64,000 bases of DNA from an uncultured Chloroflexota bacterium (lineage in GTDB: Bacteria; Chloroflexota; Chloroflexia; Thermomicrobiales; UBA6265), in the NCBI GenBank assembly GCA_937901745.1, contig CALGSZ010000105.1:186001-250000 (forward strand), given 5' to 3'. Positions 25,648 through 34,501 of the stretch are shown here, one piece after another; position 1 is the stretch's first letter; the number at the start of each line of letters is the position of its first letter. Position numbers and translations under genes: made by a program. The notes below the pieces were generated by a model that was not told the origin of the DNA, did no database searches, and saw only the letters and a program-made list of their open reading frames with translations.

Positions 25648-26661
25648 ATGGCGGAGCTAGTGCTGCGAGATCAAGAGGGAGTTGGAGCGGTTGGCGGAAG
25701 CGAGCGCGGGATCCTGCAGCGCCTCCGCGACACGCGAGAGCTCGGCATCGCCGTCGTGGCGATCGCGATGTTCGTGTTCCTCGCGATCGTGCGGACCGAC
25801 ACCTTCCTGACGACGAACAACCTGATTGGCGTCGCGCAACGAATCTCCTTGCTGACGATCATCGCGGTCGGCATGACTTTCGTGATGATCTCCGGCGAGA
25901 TCGATCTGTCGGTCGGCTCCATGTACGGGCTGCTGGCGATTGGCCTGTCGGAGATGCTCGTGACCTGGGGCTGGAACCCGATCCTCGCGATGCCGGTCAT
26001 CATCCTCGCCGGTGTAGCTCTCGGCTTCATCAACGGCTTCATCACCACGACCTTCGGCATCCCATCGTTCATCGTCACCCTCGGCATGCTCGCCCTCCTA
26101 CGCGGCGTGACGCTGACGTGGATTCGCACGCCGCCGTTCGGCCGTGTGGGCGGCTGGTTCGACCGCATCTTCGGCGGCTATGTCTGGGAGATTCCGGCCC
26201 AGGTGTTCTGGATGGTTGGCGTCGTCATCATCGCCGCCTGGGTGCTTTCGCAAACGCGATTCGGCTACCACGTCTACGCCACGGGCGGAAACCCGCAGGC
26301 GGCGGCGAACGCGGGCATTGATATCCGCCGCGTCAAGATCGCCTGCTTCATGATCCTCGGCGGTCTAACGGCGCTCGCATCCTGCATCTTGATCGGCTGG
26401 CTGCACGGCGTCTCCCGCAATCACGGCACCGGCTACGAGCTCGATGTGATCGCCGCCGTGGTCATTGGCGGCACCTTTCTCTTCGGCGGCGCGGGGAGTG
26501 TCGTCGGCACCTTTCTCGGCGCCACCATCACCGGTTTGCTCACCAACGGCCTCATCCTGCTGGGCTTCGAGCAAGACACGGAACAGATCGCAAAAGGAGC
26601 CGTCATCATCCTGGCGGTGTCGCTGGACACTTGGATTCGCCGCCGCCAGCGGATCGCCTAA
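25648..26661 (+). CDS. Sugar ABC transporter permease (FrcC/RbsC-like)
   Basis: A 337-residue membrane permease of the BPD_transp_2 family with about ten hydrophobic segments. Marks: MISGEIDLSVGSMYGLL, GIPSFIVTLGMLALLRG, VYATGGNPQAAANAGID and AVVIGGTFLFGGAGSV. ATG 25648 begins on the base after the ATPase stop codon, so expression is coupled. With the ATPase and the binding protein at 26867 it forms a complete CUT2 importer, the second in this window. Confidence 0.9.
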   Translation: MAELVLRDQEGVGAVGGSERGILQRLRDTRELGIAVVAIAMFVFLAIVRTDTFLTTNNLIGVAQRISLLTIIAVGMTFVMISGEIDLSVGSMYGLLAIGLSEMLVTWGWNPILAMPVIILAGVALGFINGFITTTFGIPSFIVTLGMLALLRGVTLTWIRTPPFGRVGGWFDRIFGGYVWEIPAQVFWMVGVVIIAAWVLSQTRFGYHVYATGGNPQAAANAGIDIRRVKIACFMILGGLTALASCILIGWLHGVSRNHGTGYELDVIAAVVIGGTFLFGGAGSVVGTFLGATITGLLTNGLILLGFEQDTEQIAKGAVIILAVSLDTWIRRRQRIA

Positions 26662-26672
26662 CGAGGCGACGA

Positions 26673-26777
26673 GCCGCCCCGGAACCGGCACGCGGCTGCC
26701 GGCGGGCGGCGTCGAGAAAGGAGGTGGGGGAACGTCGCACCGGCATCGTCGCCAGCGCGGCGCGGACCGTGGCGACG
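26673..26777. terminator. Two hairpins before binding-protein gene
   Basis: First hairpin 26673-26710: outer stem GCCGCCC/GGGCGGC and inner stem CCGGCA/TGCCGG. Second hairpin 26747-26777: CGTCGCCA/TGGCGACG. Both lie in the 205-bp gap between permease and binding protein; no T-runs. Probably RNA-processing or stability elements that set gene dosage. Confidence 0.5.
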
Positions 26778-26866
26778 CGAGCAACGGACACCGCGCGACG
26801 GAGCGCGGCCTCGTCGTTCGGCTCGTCTCTCGAGGCGAGGGGCAAGCGGAGTACAGGAGGAACACC

Positions 26867-27871
26867 ATGACCCTTTCACGGCGTGACGTGTTCAAGCGTG
26901 GCGGAGCGCTCGGCGCTGGAGCCGCCGCCATGTCGCTCTCGTTCCCGATCCTCGGCGCCAGGGCTCAGGAAGGCACATCGCGAAAGGTCATTTTCGTCAC
27001 CCACGACGACAATCCGTTCTTTGTCCCCGTCCGCTATGGCTTCGAAGAGTTCGGCCGCATGGCCGGCTGGGAGACGCAGTGGGTCGGCCCCCCGCGTCAC
27101 GACGAGGCGGCCACCGTGCAGTACCAGCTGGACGCGATCGCCGCGCAACCAGCCGCCGTGGGCTTCACTCGCGTCAACACCTCCATGTTCGATGAGCCTA
27201 TCCGCCGAGCGCAGGAAGCCGGTATCTTCGTCATCCTCTTCAACACCGCCTCCGATGGCTACCAGGACCTCGGCGTCGCCTACGTCGGCCAGGAGTTCAT
27301 CCCGGCCGGGCGGATCAGCGGCTTGCAAGCGGCGAAGCACGCGCATGAGATGACCGGGCGGACGGATGGCGTCATCGTCCTCGGCACAATCGCTCCCGGC
27401 CACAGCGCGCTCGATCAGCGGATGGAAGGCGCGCGCCAGGGCATCGCGGAGTACAACGAGCAGAACGGCACGAACTTCACGACCGAGGACCTGACGACCT
27501 CGACCGACCAGGCCGAGGCGATCGCCCGGATCGACGCCAAGTACACCGAGCTGGGCGACAATATGGTCGGCTTCGCTTCCGCGGATTATGTCCACTGGTT
27601 CGCCGGTCTCTGGATCGAGCAGAAGGGACTCCAAGGAAAGATCGCGAATGGTGGATTCGACCTCGTGCCCGGAGTCCTCGACGCCATCAAGAACGGCACC
27701 GCCCAGTGGTCGATTGCGCAGAATCCGTACGCCCAGGGCTGGGTGACCAGCGCGCTCATCCACATGGCCATCGAGCACAACTACCCGCCGTTCGACTACG
27801 ACACCGGCGCTGAAGTCGTGGACGCCACGAATATCGACATGGTGATCGAACGCGAGGCGAAGTTCACGTAG
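26867..27871 (+). CDS. Sugar ABC transporter substrate-binding protein (CUT2, Tat signal)
   Basis: A 334-residue periplasmic-binding-type sugar receptor. The N-terminus SRRDVFKRGG plus an Ala/Gly/Ser hydrophobic stretch is a Tat signal, ending near GARAQEG. The mature part KVIFVTHDDNPFFVPVRYG is typical of ribose-family binders; later motifs are FNTASDGYQDLGVAYVGQ and GHSALDQRMEGARQG. AGGAGG precedes ATG 26867 by 6 bases, so the long upstream open frame is not used. It belongs to the GntR-headed operon and is followed by a repeat-like element with a hairpin. Confidence 0.9.
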   Translation: MTLSRRDVFKRGGALGAGAAAMSLSFPILGARAQEGTSRKVIFVTHDDNPFFVPVRYGFEEFGRMAGWETQWVGPPRHDEAATVQYQLDAIAAQPAAVGFTRVNTSMFDEPIRRAQEAGIFVILFNTASDGYQDLGVAYVGQEFIPAGRISGLQAAKHAHEMTGRTDGVIVLGTIAPGHSALDQRMEGARQGIAEYNEQNGTNFTTEDLTTSTDQAEAIARIDAKYTELGDNMVGFASADYVHWFAGLWIEQKGLQGKIANGGFDLVPGVLDAIKNGTAQWSIAQNPYAQGWVTSALIHMAIEHNYPPFDYDTGAEVVDATNIDMVIEREAKFT

Positions 27872-27884
27872 TAGCGTTCCCTCG

Positions 27885-28027
27885 ACCCTGCCCCCTCCCT
27901 CATCCGGGGAGGGGGCTCACAATCGTGGCGCGCGTTTGCGTATCCGGAGAGAATTGCGAACCATGTGAGAGATGTTGGCTAGCAGAGCCATCCCCTTCTC
28001 CGCGGGGAGAGGGGCAGGGGGTGAGGG
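27885..28027. repeat. Short element with inverted, related GC-rich ends (MITE/REP-like)
   Basis: The left end is CCCTGCCCCC-type sequence with a 10-bp hairpin (27890-27916, stem GCCCCCTCCC/GGGAGGGGGC). The right end (27991-28027), read on the other strand, begins CCCCTCACCCCCTGCCCC and also forms a hairpin. The ends resemble each other in inverted orientation around a 75-bp AT-richer core. No second copy lies in this window. It fills the gap between the binding protein and the next gene, and its right edge supplies the G-rich sequence before GTG 28028. Confidence 0.45.
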
Positions 28028-29239
28028 GTGAAGGTCACGAAGATCGAGACGCTGCGGCTTGGTGAATTTCCCAACCTGATCTGGGTTCTGGTTCACACCG
28101 ACGAGGGCATTACCGGCCTTGGGGAAACGTTCTTTGGCGCGCAGGCTGTCGAGGCCTACGTGCATGAGTCGGTCGCGCCCTACTTGCTCGGCAAGGACCC
28201 GCTCCAGATTGACCGCCACGCTCGCGGGCTCTACGGCTATCTCGGGTATCGCTCGACCGGTGTCGAGATGCGTGGCAATTCCGCGATCGACATCGCCCTG
28301 TGGGACATCTTCGGGCAGGCTACCAGGCAGCCGATCTACCAGCTCCTCGGCGGACTGACCCGCGAGCGCATCCGCATCTACAACACTTGCGCCGGGTACC
28401 GCTATGTCCGCAACCGTCCGGCGCAGCTCGTCGACAACTGGGGCTTGCCGACCGACGAGCCCGAAGGGCCTTACGAGGACCTGGACGCGTTCCTCCACCG
28501 CGCCGATGAGCTAGCGCTTAGCCTGCGCGAGCAGGGCATCACCGGCATGAAGATCTGGCCCTTCGATCCCTATGCCGAGGCAAGCGGCGGGATGGACATC
28601 TCGGCGCGCGATCTCGACAAGGCGCTCGAGCCGTTCCGCAAGATTCGCATGGCCGTCGGGCTCGACATGGACATCATGGTCGAGTTCCACTCCCTCTGGA
28701 ATCTGCCCACGGCGATCAAGATTGCCCGCGCGCTCGAAGAGTTCCAGCCATACTGGTTCGAGGACCCGCTGAAGGCGGATAACATTGACGCGCTTGCCGC
28801 GTACGCTGCCTCGACAGATGTGCCGACGACGGTCAGCGAGACGCTCGCCACGCGCTGGTCGTTCCGGGAGGTGCTGGAGCAGGGCGCGGCGCGGATCATC
28901 ATGCTCGACCTGAGCTGGGTCGGCGGCATCTCCGAGGCAAAGAAGATCGCCTCGATGGCTGAGGCGTATCAGCTCCCTGTCGCGCCCCACGACTGCACCG
29001 GTCCGGTCGTGCTGATGGCCTCGATGCACCTCTCCCTCAATGCGCCGAACGCGCTAATCCAGGAGACAGTGCGCGCCTACTACACCGGCTGGTACACGGA
29101 GCTCGTGACCGACTTGCCGCGGATCGAGAACGGCTATGCCTCGCTGCCGCCGACGCCTGGCCTCGGCACGCGCCTCCTGCCCGGACTGGAGAAGCGGCCA
29201 GACGCGGTCGTTCGCGTGAGCGATCTCGCGTCCGTCTGA
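28028..29239 (+). CDS. Mandelate racemase/muconate lactonizing family enzyme (acid-sugar dehydratase-like)
   Basis: A 403-residue enolase-superfamily enzyme: N-terminal capping domain (ITGLGETFFG...) and TIM barrel. Probable catalytic Lys175 in GMKIWPFD; metal ligands Glu219 (VEFHS), Glu245 (WFEDP) and Glu271 (VSET); His321 in APHDC. These enzymes abstract the alpha proton of a carboxylate; with a neighbouring sugar importer, a sugar-acid dehydratase is likely but the substrate cannot be named. GTG 28028 was taken because the frame upstream is repeat-derived. It is last before a strong hairpin at 29296. Confidence 0.85.
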   Translation: MKVTKIETLRLGEFPNLIWVLVHTDEGITGLGETFFGAQAVEAYVHESVAPYLLGKDPLQIDRHARGLYGYLGYRSTGVEMRGNSAIDIALWDIFGQATRQPIYQLLGGLTRERIRIYNTCAGYRYVRNRPAQLVDNWGLPTDEPEGPYEDLDAFLHRADELALSLREQGITGMKIWPFDPYAEASGGMDISARDLDKALEPFRKIRMAVGLDMDIMVEFHSLWNLPTAIKIARALEEFQPYWFEDPLKADNIDALAAYAASTDVPTTVSETLATRWSFREVLEQGAARIIMLDLSWVGGISEAKKIASMAEAYQLPVAPHDCTGPVVLMASMHLSLNAPNALIQETVRAYYTGWYTELVTDLPRIENGYASLPPTPGLGTRLLPGLEKRPDAVVRVSDLASV

Positions 29240-29295
29240 CGGACAAGGCGCGTAGCGCGCTTCCGGCTCTATTCGAATCGCTAGAGATACGCACC

Positions 29296-29326
29296 GGAGC
29301 TGTACGATGGTCGACCGTACAGCTCC
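29296..29326. terminator. Hairpin after enolase-family gene
   Basis: Perfect 11-bp stem GGAGCTGTACG / CGTACAGCTCC with a 9-base loop, 57 bases after the stop codon; no long T-run. Probable operon end. Confidence 0.65.
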
Positions 29327-29360
29327 TTCGGTCTCTCATGAGCCCGGAGGGTAATTTCAC

Positions 29361-30122
29361 ATGCCGGTCAATGTCCTCTACATCGGCGACTCGGAAACGG
29401 TGATCAGCCGCTACGCGGTGGGCGCCGACGTCTTCGAGCAGGCGTACTTCAACGACAACGGGCGATACCTGCGCAACGCGCTCGCCGACCATCCGGAGAT
29501 TCGCGTCCGACACATCGTCCCCGCGGCTGTGCCCCAGGAATTCCCGGCGAGCGACCGTGAACTCAACGCCTACGATGTCGTCATCTTCAGCGACGTCGGC
29601 TACAACTCGATGATCTTCTACCCGGGCTTGACGCCGCCGTACGAGTACCCGCTGGGACCGGACCGCTGCCAGATGGTCGCCGACTTCGTTACGCGGGGCG
29701 GCGGATTCATCATGGTCGGCGGCTATCTCTCATTTGCCGGCTTCAACGGCATCGCCCGCTATCACGGGACAGTCATCGAGGAGATCCTGCCGGTCACAAT
29801 CGCTCCCCACGATGACCGGGTGGAAGTGGTCGCAGGCTTCCGCTTTGAGATGGTCGATCCGGAGCATCCTGTGGTGGCCGGGCTCCATTGGGACAATGCG
29901 CGCTTCACACTCTGTGGCTACAACCGCGTCACGCTCAAGCCGGGCGCCCACCTCATCGCCCGGCGCGGCGACGATCCCATCATCGCGACCGGCTCTCACG
30001 GAAAGGGCCGCACCGCTATCTTCGCGTCAGACTTCGCTCCCCATTGGGCTGGCGACTTCGTGCGCTGGGAGGAGTATCCGCGCTTCTGGGCACAGATGCT
30101 GACCTGGCTCGCCGGGCGCTGA
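29361..30122 (+). CDS. Glutamine-amidotransferase-like protein (DUF1355/ThuA-like fold)
   Basis: A 253-residue class I amidotransferase-like fold (flavodoxin-type core). Features: NVLYIGDSETVIS at the N-terminus, YDVVIFSDVGYNSMIFYPG, FVTRGGGFIMVGGYLSFAGF and GKGRTAIFASDFAPHW near the end. The nucleophile-elbow position holds Gly rather than Cys (VGGYLSF), so true glutaminase activity is unlikely. Members of this family often sit beside sugar-catabolic genes, which fits the place behind the sugar locus. GGAGGG lies about 10 bases before ATG 29361. Convergent with the penicillin-binding protein gene. Confidence 0.7.
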   Translation: MPVNVLYIGDSETVISRYAVGADVFEQAYFNDNGRYLRNALADHPEIRVRHIVPAAVPQEFPASDRELNAYDVVIFSDVGYNSMIFYPGLTPPYEYPLGPDRCQMVADFVTRGGGFIMVGGYLSFAGFNGIARYHGTVIEEILPVTIAPHDDRVEVVAGFRFEMVDPEHPVVAGLHWDNARFTLCGYNRVTLKPGAHLIARRGDDPIIATGSHGKGRTAIFASDFAPHWAGDFVRWEEYPRFWAQMLTWLAGR

Positions 30123-30145
30123 CTTCGGCAGGGCGATCCTGTCTC

Positions 30146-32659
30146 TCAGTCGTCCCAATCGATCCGGAGGTAGGCCTCGTAGATCTGGCGAGTGCGAGGC
30201 GCGGCATAGGAGACTCCCTCACCGGACGACTCGACCATCACGACTGAGGCGATCCTGGCGCGGCCGCCATACGGCCCGAACGCGGCGAACCACGAGTGCG
30301 GCTTCTCCGCCTTGTTGAGCTGATTCTGCGCCGTCCCCGTCTTGCCAGCGATCGGCCAGTCGAAATCGCCGAAGACTTGCGCCGAGCCGACGCCCCAGGG
30401 ATTGCTCGTCTGATCCCGCAAAGCGGAGCGGATCTCCTCCAGGTTCTCCGGGGAGATCGGCAACTCGCCGAGCACCCGGCGCTTGCCGACGCGCGTCTGC
30501 GTGCCATCGGCGTCGCGGGTGAACTCGACGATGAACGGCTGCAGGAGCGTGCCTCCATTGGCGATGGCCGCGTAGGCGTTCGCCATCTGCAGCGGCGTCG
30601 CCTCCAGATACCCCTGCCCGATCGCCAAGTTGACCGCATCCCCGTGCGCCCAGTAGTCGTTCAGGGTGTCGAGCTTCCACTGCGGATCGGGCACGATCCC
30701 CGAGATTTCTTGCAGGTACGGAATGTTGGTCGGCGCGCCGAGCCCGAACGCCTTCGCCATGTCCGGCAGGAACTGGCTGTCTTCCCGGTCGAGCTCATAG
30801 CCGAGCTGATAGAAGACCGTATTGCAGGATCTGACGAGCGCGTTGTGCAGCGTCAGCACGCCCTGCGGGCCCGTGCCGTACTCGTAGGTCCAGTCGCGGA
30901 AGACGGTGTCGGTTCCGGGGATACTCCATTCCTGCGGGCAATCAATCTCGCTCTGGCCGGTGTAGCCGAGATGCTCCATCGCGGCGGCCATCGTGATCAC
31001 CTTGAAGATGGAACCGGTCGGATAGGCAGCCTGGGTCGCCCGGTTCAGCAATGGCCGCTGCCGCTCGCTGAAGATGTACTTTGCGTCCTCCTCGGTCAGT
31101 CCCTTGACGAAGACGTTCGGATCGAAGGTCGGGTGGCTGACCAGCGCGAGAACCGCGCCGTTGCGCGGATCGAGGACGACGGCGCTGCCCCGCACGTTCC
31201 CCATTGCCTCGTGGACCGCCTGCTGTAGGCGGATATCGATCGTCAGCACCAGGTCCTTCGCCGGGACAGGCTGTCGCTTGGCGATCACGTGGCGCTCCGC
31301 CCGCGTCGAACACTCCACGACGCGCAGCCGCGCTCCCGGCTTGCCGGTTAGCAGGTCGTTCGCCGCCGCCTCTACCCCGGCGCGGCCAATCACGTCCGTC
31401 TCGGAGAGCCGCCCCTCGGTGTCCGCCGCCAGGTCCTCGGCGGTCACGGCCTGGATGTAGCCAGTCACGTGCGCCGCAACCTCACCGTAGGGGTAGATCC
31501 GCGCCGTCTTGTCGCGCACGGCCACGCCCGGCAGCTGCGAGAGGCCGTTGAGGATGCGCTGCTCCATCGGCTCGGGAAGATCGGTGATCGGGACGAACCA
31601 GTCCGGATTCGCGTCCTTGTAGCGCGCCTTGATGTCCTCGACGCTGACACCGACCAGCCGGCTCAGCGCCCGGACTTCCGCCTCCTCGTCCTCGAAGTTC
31701 TTCGGGATCACGCCCACTTCGTTGACGATGCCGTCGTAGGCGAGCACCTCACCGTTGCGGTCGAGGATCGAGCCGCGCTTGACGGTATCGACCGTGAAGT
31801 CGATGCAGCCATCATCGAGGTCCTTGAAGATGAGCGAAGGCGTCCAGGCCACCTTCCAGCCGTCCGCCTCCCAGCGCAGCGGAACCCGGTTGTCCTCCTC
31901 GTACGTTCCGATCTTGCTCGATTCCATGACGACGTGGACGGGCACGACCGTCTCGAGATCGGGCTCGCCCGTGGGCGTCATGGTCACCTTGGTAAGTCCA
32001 GCTTCCTGGGCGATGCCTTGGTAACGCCCGACGAAGTAATCACGCGCAAGCTGCCGCTGTTCCTCCGGCGATAGCGCGTCAAAGCCTTCGGCGTTGCCGT
32101 GCTCCTCGGCGTAGACCTGGCGCGCGAGCGTCTGCCAGGACTCAGTCGAGATCAGCTCGAACATGCCATCGTAATCCGCCGCCGCCCACCGCTTCGCCCA
32201 TTGCTCGACGACTTCGTCAATCGATTCGGCCATGTCGGCGGCTGGCGAAGGCGAGGCTGGTGGTTCGTCTGACTCCTCGGGCTCCTCCGCGTCGGTTTCA
32301 GCCTGCGCGGCGGAGACTGCCTCGTCCTCAGGCGTCTCCTCCGAGCCGGACATCGGGTCAGGTTCCGATGGAGCCGTGGCGGTCTCATCCGCTGGGCCTT
32401 CAGTTGTCTCTGTTGTCGGCGTGGGCTCGGGAGCCGTCGTCGGTGTCGGAGACGCGCTCGCAACCGCGGGTTGGGTCGCCTCTGGCTCCGATCTACCAAT
32501 GCGCTGGAGTCCGGCTGCTTCGAGGAGACGATCGGTAGACGCGCCGCTCAGGATCCAAGCGGCGAAAAGGATCCCGGCGAGCACGATCAGCGCGGCAACG
32601 ACCCACGGCCACCGGGCCGGACGCTCCTGTGCGGCGTAGATCGAATGATATCGAGACAC
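30146..32659 (-). CDS. Penicillin-binding protein, class B transpeptidase with MecA-like N-terminal domain
   Basis: An 837-residue cell-wall transpeptidase. Order: one membrane helix (about 18-40), a Pro/Thr/Glu/Asp-rich disordered stretch (about 55-145), an NTF2-like MecA-N domain (about 145-265), a PBP dimerisation domain starting near RGSILDRNGEVLAYDG, and a transpeptidase domain. The active-site triads are intact: SIFK (Ser about 550), SCN (about 610) and KTGTA (about 772). GTG 32659 has GGGAGGGG about 12 bases upstream. The architecture is that of MecA/PBP3-like enzymes, but here it is probably the native elongation or division transpeptidase, not a resistance gene. Confidence 0.9.
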   Translation of the reverse strand: MSRYHSIYAAQERPARWPWVVAALIVLAGILFAAWILSGASTDRLLEAAGLQRIGRSEPEATQPAVASASPTPTTAPEPTPTTETTEGPADETATAPSEPDPMSGSEETPEDEAVSAAQAETDAEEPEESDEPPASPSPAADMAESIDEVVEQWAKRWAAADYDGMFELISTESWQTLARQVYAEEHGNAEGFDALSPEEQRQLARDYFVGRYQGIAQEAGLTKVTMTPTGEPDLETVVPVHVVMESSKIGTYEEDNRVPLRWEADGWKVAWTPSLIFKDLDDGCIDFTVDTVKRGSILDRNGEVLAYDGIVNEVGVIPKNFEDEEAEVRALSRLVGVSVEDIKARYKDANPDWFVPITDLPEPMEQRILNGLSQLPGVAVRDKTARIYPYGEVAAHVTGYIQAVTAEDLAADTEGRLSETDVIGRAGVEAAANDLLTGKPGARLRVVECSTRAERHVIAKRQPVPAKDLVLTIDIRLQQAVHEAMGNVRGSAVVLDPRNGAVLALVSHPTFDPNVFVKGLTEEDAKYIFSERQRPLLNRATQAAYPTGSIFKVITMAAAMEHLGYTGQSEIDCPQEWSIPGTDTVFRDWTYEYGTGPQGVLTLHNALVRSCNTVFYQLGYELDREDSQFLPDMAKAFGLGAPTNIPYLQEISGIVPDPQWKLDTLNDYWAHGDAVNLAIGQGYLEATPLQMANAYAAIANGGTLLQPFIVEFTRDADGTQTRVGKRRVLGELPISPENLEEIRSALRDQTSNPWGVGSAQVFGDFDWPIAGKTGTAQNQLNKAEKPHSWFAAFGPYGGRARIASVVMVESSGEGVSYAAPRTRQIYEAYLRIDWDD

Positions 32660-33130
32660 CCGGGATCGTCCCCTCCCACGCGGGAAAGTTGGGATCGCGA
32701 CCTGCGACGTGCGGGAGGTCTAGGGCGGGGCGCCGAGAACGCGCAGCGCGCTCCGTTGCTCATCATGCTGCCAGCCGGCCCGACGATCGTCAAGGCACCC
32801 CGGTGGCATGCGCGACACGCATGCACGGGCGTCCCCCCAGGCCCGCATTAACTTGAACGATGACCCAGTCTTGGCGGTTTCATCCGTTGCCAGCGCTTAG
32901 GCTGGCGGGGCGCACACTTGTGATGTGGGCTACCGCTCGCGTGGTGGTCGCCCGTGGGTGAACTGAAACCGATGCATGCAACGATGCGCCTTCTATACTA
33001 GAGCCTGTTGAGGGCCAACGCGGACGGATCGCCGTCTGACGTGCGATTGCGATTTTCATCGTCGGGCACGTCGAGCGGCGTGAGCGGCTCTTTTGGATAT
33101 GAGCGGGAATGCGGGATGAAGGAGAAGGGG
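32660..33130. other. Intergenic region between divergent PBP and sortase genes
   Basis: 471 bases without a supported gene. It holds a TATACT hexamer at 32994-32999 that could be a -10 element facing the sortase, and a GCCAGC/GCTGGC 6-bp hairpin near 32891. An open frame joins TTG 33008 to the sortase, 8 bases after that hexamer, but the strong start lies at 33131. Confidence 0.4.
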
Positions 33131-33784
33131 ATGGCGGTGGAACCTGCTACGCGGCCACGGGTGGGACGCGGGCTGGGCGTGCTGGCGCTCTTGTTGCTCG
33201 TGCTGTGCGCCGCTCCACTCGTGAGCGCCCAGGAGCGAGTGACGCCGAGCGAGCTTGGCGAGCCTCCGACGACTGGCACGCTGCGGCCGGGACCGATCGG
33301 TCTCGATCCGCGCCCGTTCCGCGTGATCGGCGTCCGCCCGGTCGCGATCCGCATCGAGAAAGCGAACGTGGACGCCCCGGTCGAGGAGCAAGAGATCATT
33401 GACGGGGTCATGCAGGACCCATCCGGCCCATTCGTCGTCTCGTGGTACAAGGAGACGGGCCGTCTCGGTGAGCAGCACAACATCGTGATGGCCGGACATC
33501 TCGACTACTGGGATGTCGGCGCCGCCGTCTTCTACGAGGTGTGGAAGCTCGAGGAAGGCGACGTCATCGAGGTCGTCGGCGAGGACGACAAGACGTATCG
33601 CTACGCGGTCGAGTGGGTCAAGAGCTACAAGGTGGCCGAGCTGGGAGCGAAAGCCGTCCAAGAGATCGTCGGCAGGACCAGCGAGGAGAAGCTGACGCTC
33701 ATCACCTGCGGTGGCCCGTTCGACTACGAGCGGGGCGAGTACCTGGAGCGGATCGTCGTTCGCGCTGAGCGCATCAACGATTAG
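33131..33784 (+). CDS. Sortase (LPxTG transpeptidase)
   Basis: A 217-residue sortase. N-terminal signal/anchor (hydrophobic about residues 14-33, ending VSAQE). The catalytic triad is visible: His about 123 in VMAGHLDYWD, Cys about 193 in LITCGG, and Arg about 207 in ERIVVRAE. The order and spacing suit class E/F-like sortases. ATG 33131 has AAGGAG about 7 bases upstream; ATG 33116 and TTG 33008 are in-frame alternatives. An LPDTG surface protein at 38973 is a likely substrate. A strong hairpin follows the gene. Confidence 0.88.
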   Translation: MAVEPATRPRVGRGLGVLALLLLVLCAAPLVSAQERVTPSELGEPPTTGTLRPGPIGLDPRPFRVIGVRPVAIRIEKANVDAPVEEQEIIDGVMQDPSGPFVVSWYKETGRLGEQHNIVMAGHLDYWDVGAAVFYEVWKLEEGDVIEVVGEDDKTYRYAVEWVKSYKVAELGAKAVQEIVGRTSEEKLTLITCGGPFDYERGEYLERIVVRAERIND

Positions 33785-33818
33785 CGCGCCAGTTGTTTTC
33801 TCCCGCAAGGACGGAATT

Positions 33819-33863
33819 GCCGGCCCGCCAATGCTCCCTGAACCGGGGAGTGGGCGGGCCGGC
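33819..33863. terminator. Strong hairpin between convergent sortase and hypothetical gene
   Basis: 11-bp stem GCCGGCCCGCC / GGCGGGCCGGC with an inner CTCCC/GGGAG pair, 35 bases after the sortase stop. It could act in both directions; no T-run. Confidence 0.65.
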
Positions 33864-33927
33864 GCCATTTGAGCGGTCGTCTTGGATCTACTCCCGACGA
33901 GCGATCGCTTAGCTCCAGGGACTCGGT

Positions 33928-34344
33928 CTACTCCTCGTCGTCTTCGTCTTCGCAGAAGAGGACGCTCTTGGCCAGCGCATACGGGTCGTAATCGGCATCG
34001 GAGTCCGGGTCAAACCAGTCGAAGAGATACTCCATATTCGAGCCCATCGAGACGCTGACTTCCGACCAGCTCTCGTAGACCGCCTCGAAGTCGAGCTCGA
34101 CGCCCTCGATCACGCCTGGATTGCGCACATAGCGCACCGCCGGATGCGGGAACTCATCGTAGCCGGCAAGCACGCCGAGAAATTGCATGAGATCGTCGAA
34201 CCGTTTCCGTGCCTGCTCCTCGCTGTGAGCGACGATCTCGAAGGTGTTTCGTATCCGGTAGACCTTGTACGATTTTGGCCAGTCCTTCGCCTCGCCTTCG
34301 AATTCCTTATGAAGATTGCGAATGTCTTCGAGTGGATCGCCCAT
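33928..34344 (-). CDS. Hypothetical acidic protein
   Basis: A 138-residue soluble, acidic protein of no recognised family. It begins MGDPLEDIRNLHKEF, has a mixed alpha/beta core (YKVYRIRNTFEIVAHSEEQARKRFDDLMQF) and ends in an acidic DEDDEE tail. It has no signal peptide or membrane segment. GGGGAG lies about 9 bases before ATG 34344. Single-gene unit between the sortase (convergent) and the ArsR gene (same strand). Confidence 0.55.
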   Translation of the reverse strand: MGDPLEDIRNLHKEFEGEAKDWPKSYKVYRIRNTFEIVAHSEEQARKRFDDLMQFLGVLAGYDEFPHPAVRYVRNPGVIEGVELDFEAVYESWSEVSVSMGSNMEYLFDWFDPDSDADYDPYALAKSVLFCEDEDDEE

Positions 34345-34501
34345 GCCCTCTCCCCTGGCTAGCCATGCCGCGTCACATCACGAGATTCACCTGTTAGTTA
34401 AACGCTGGAAAAATGGCATAGTGAGGCGCGGCCGGGCGACGCTGAGCCCGGCTCGCCTTGTCTTTGCCTAGAGGGAAAGCTCAATCCGGGACTGCCGGCG
34501 G

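Noticed and set aside
30296..31228. 310-residue open frame on the plus strand
   Set aside because: It is antisense to the transpeptidase domain of the penicillin-binding protein.
33008..33130. Longer N-terminus of the sortase from TTG 33008, as a leaderless start after TATACT
   Set aside because: The extra 41 residues are charged and would precede the signal peptide; ATG 33131 has a clear ribosome-binding site.
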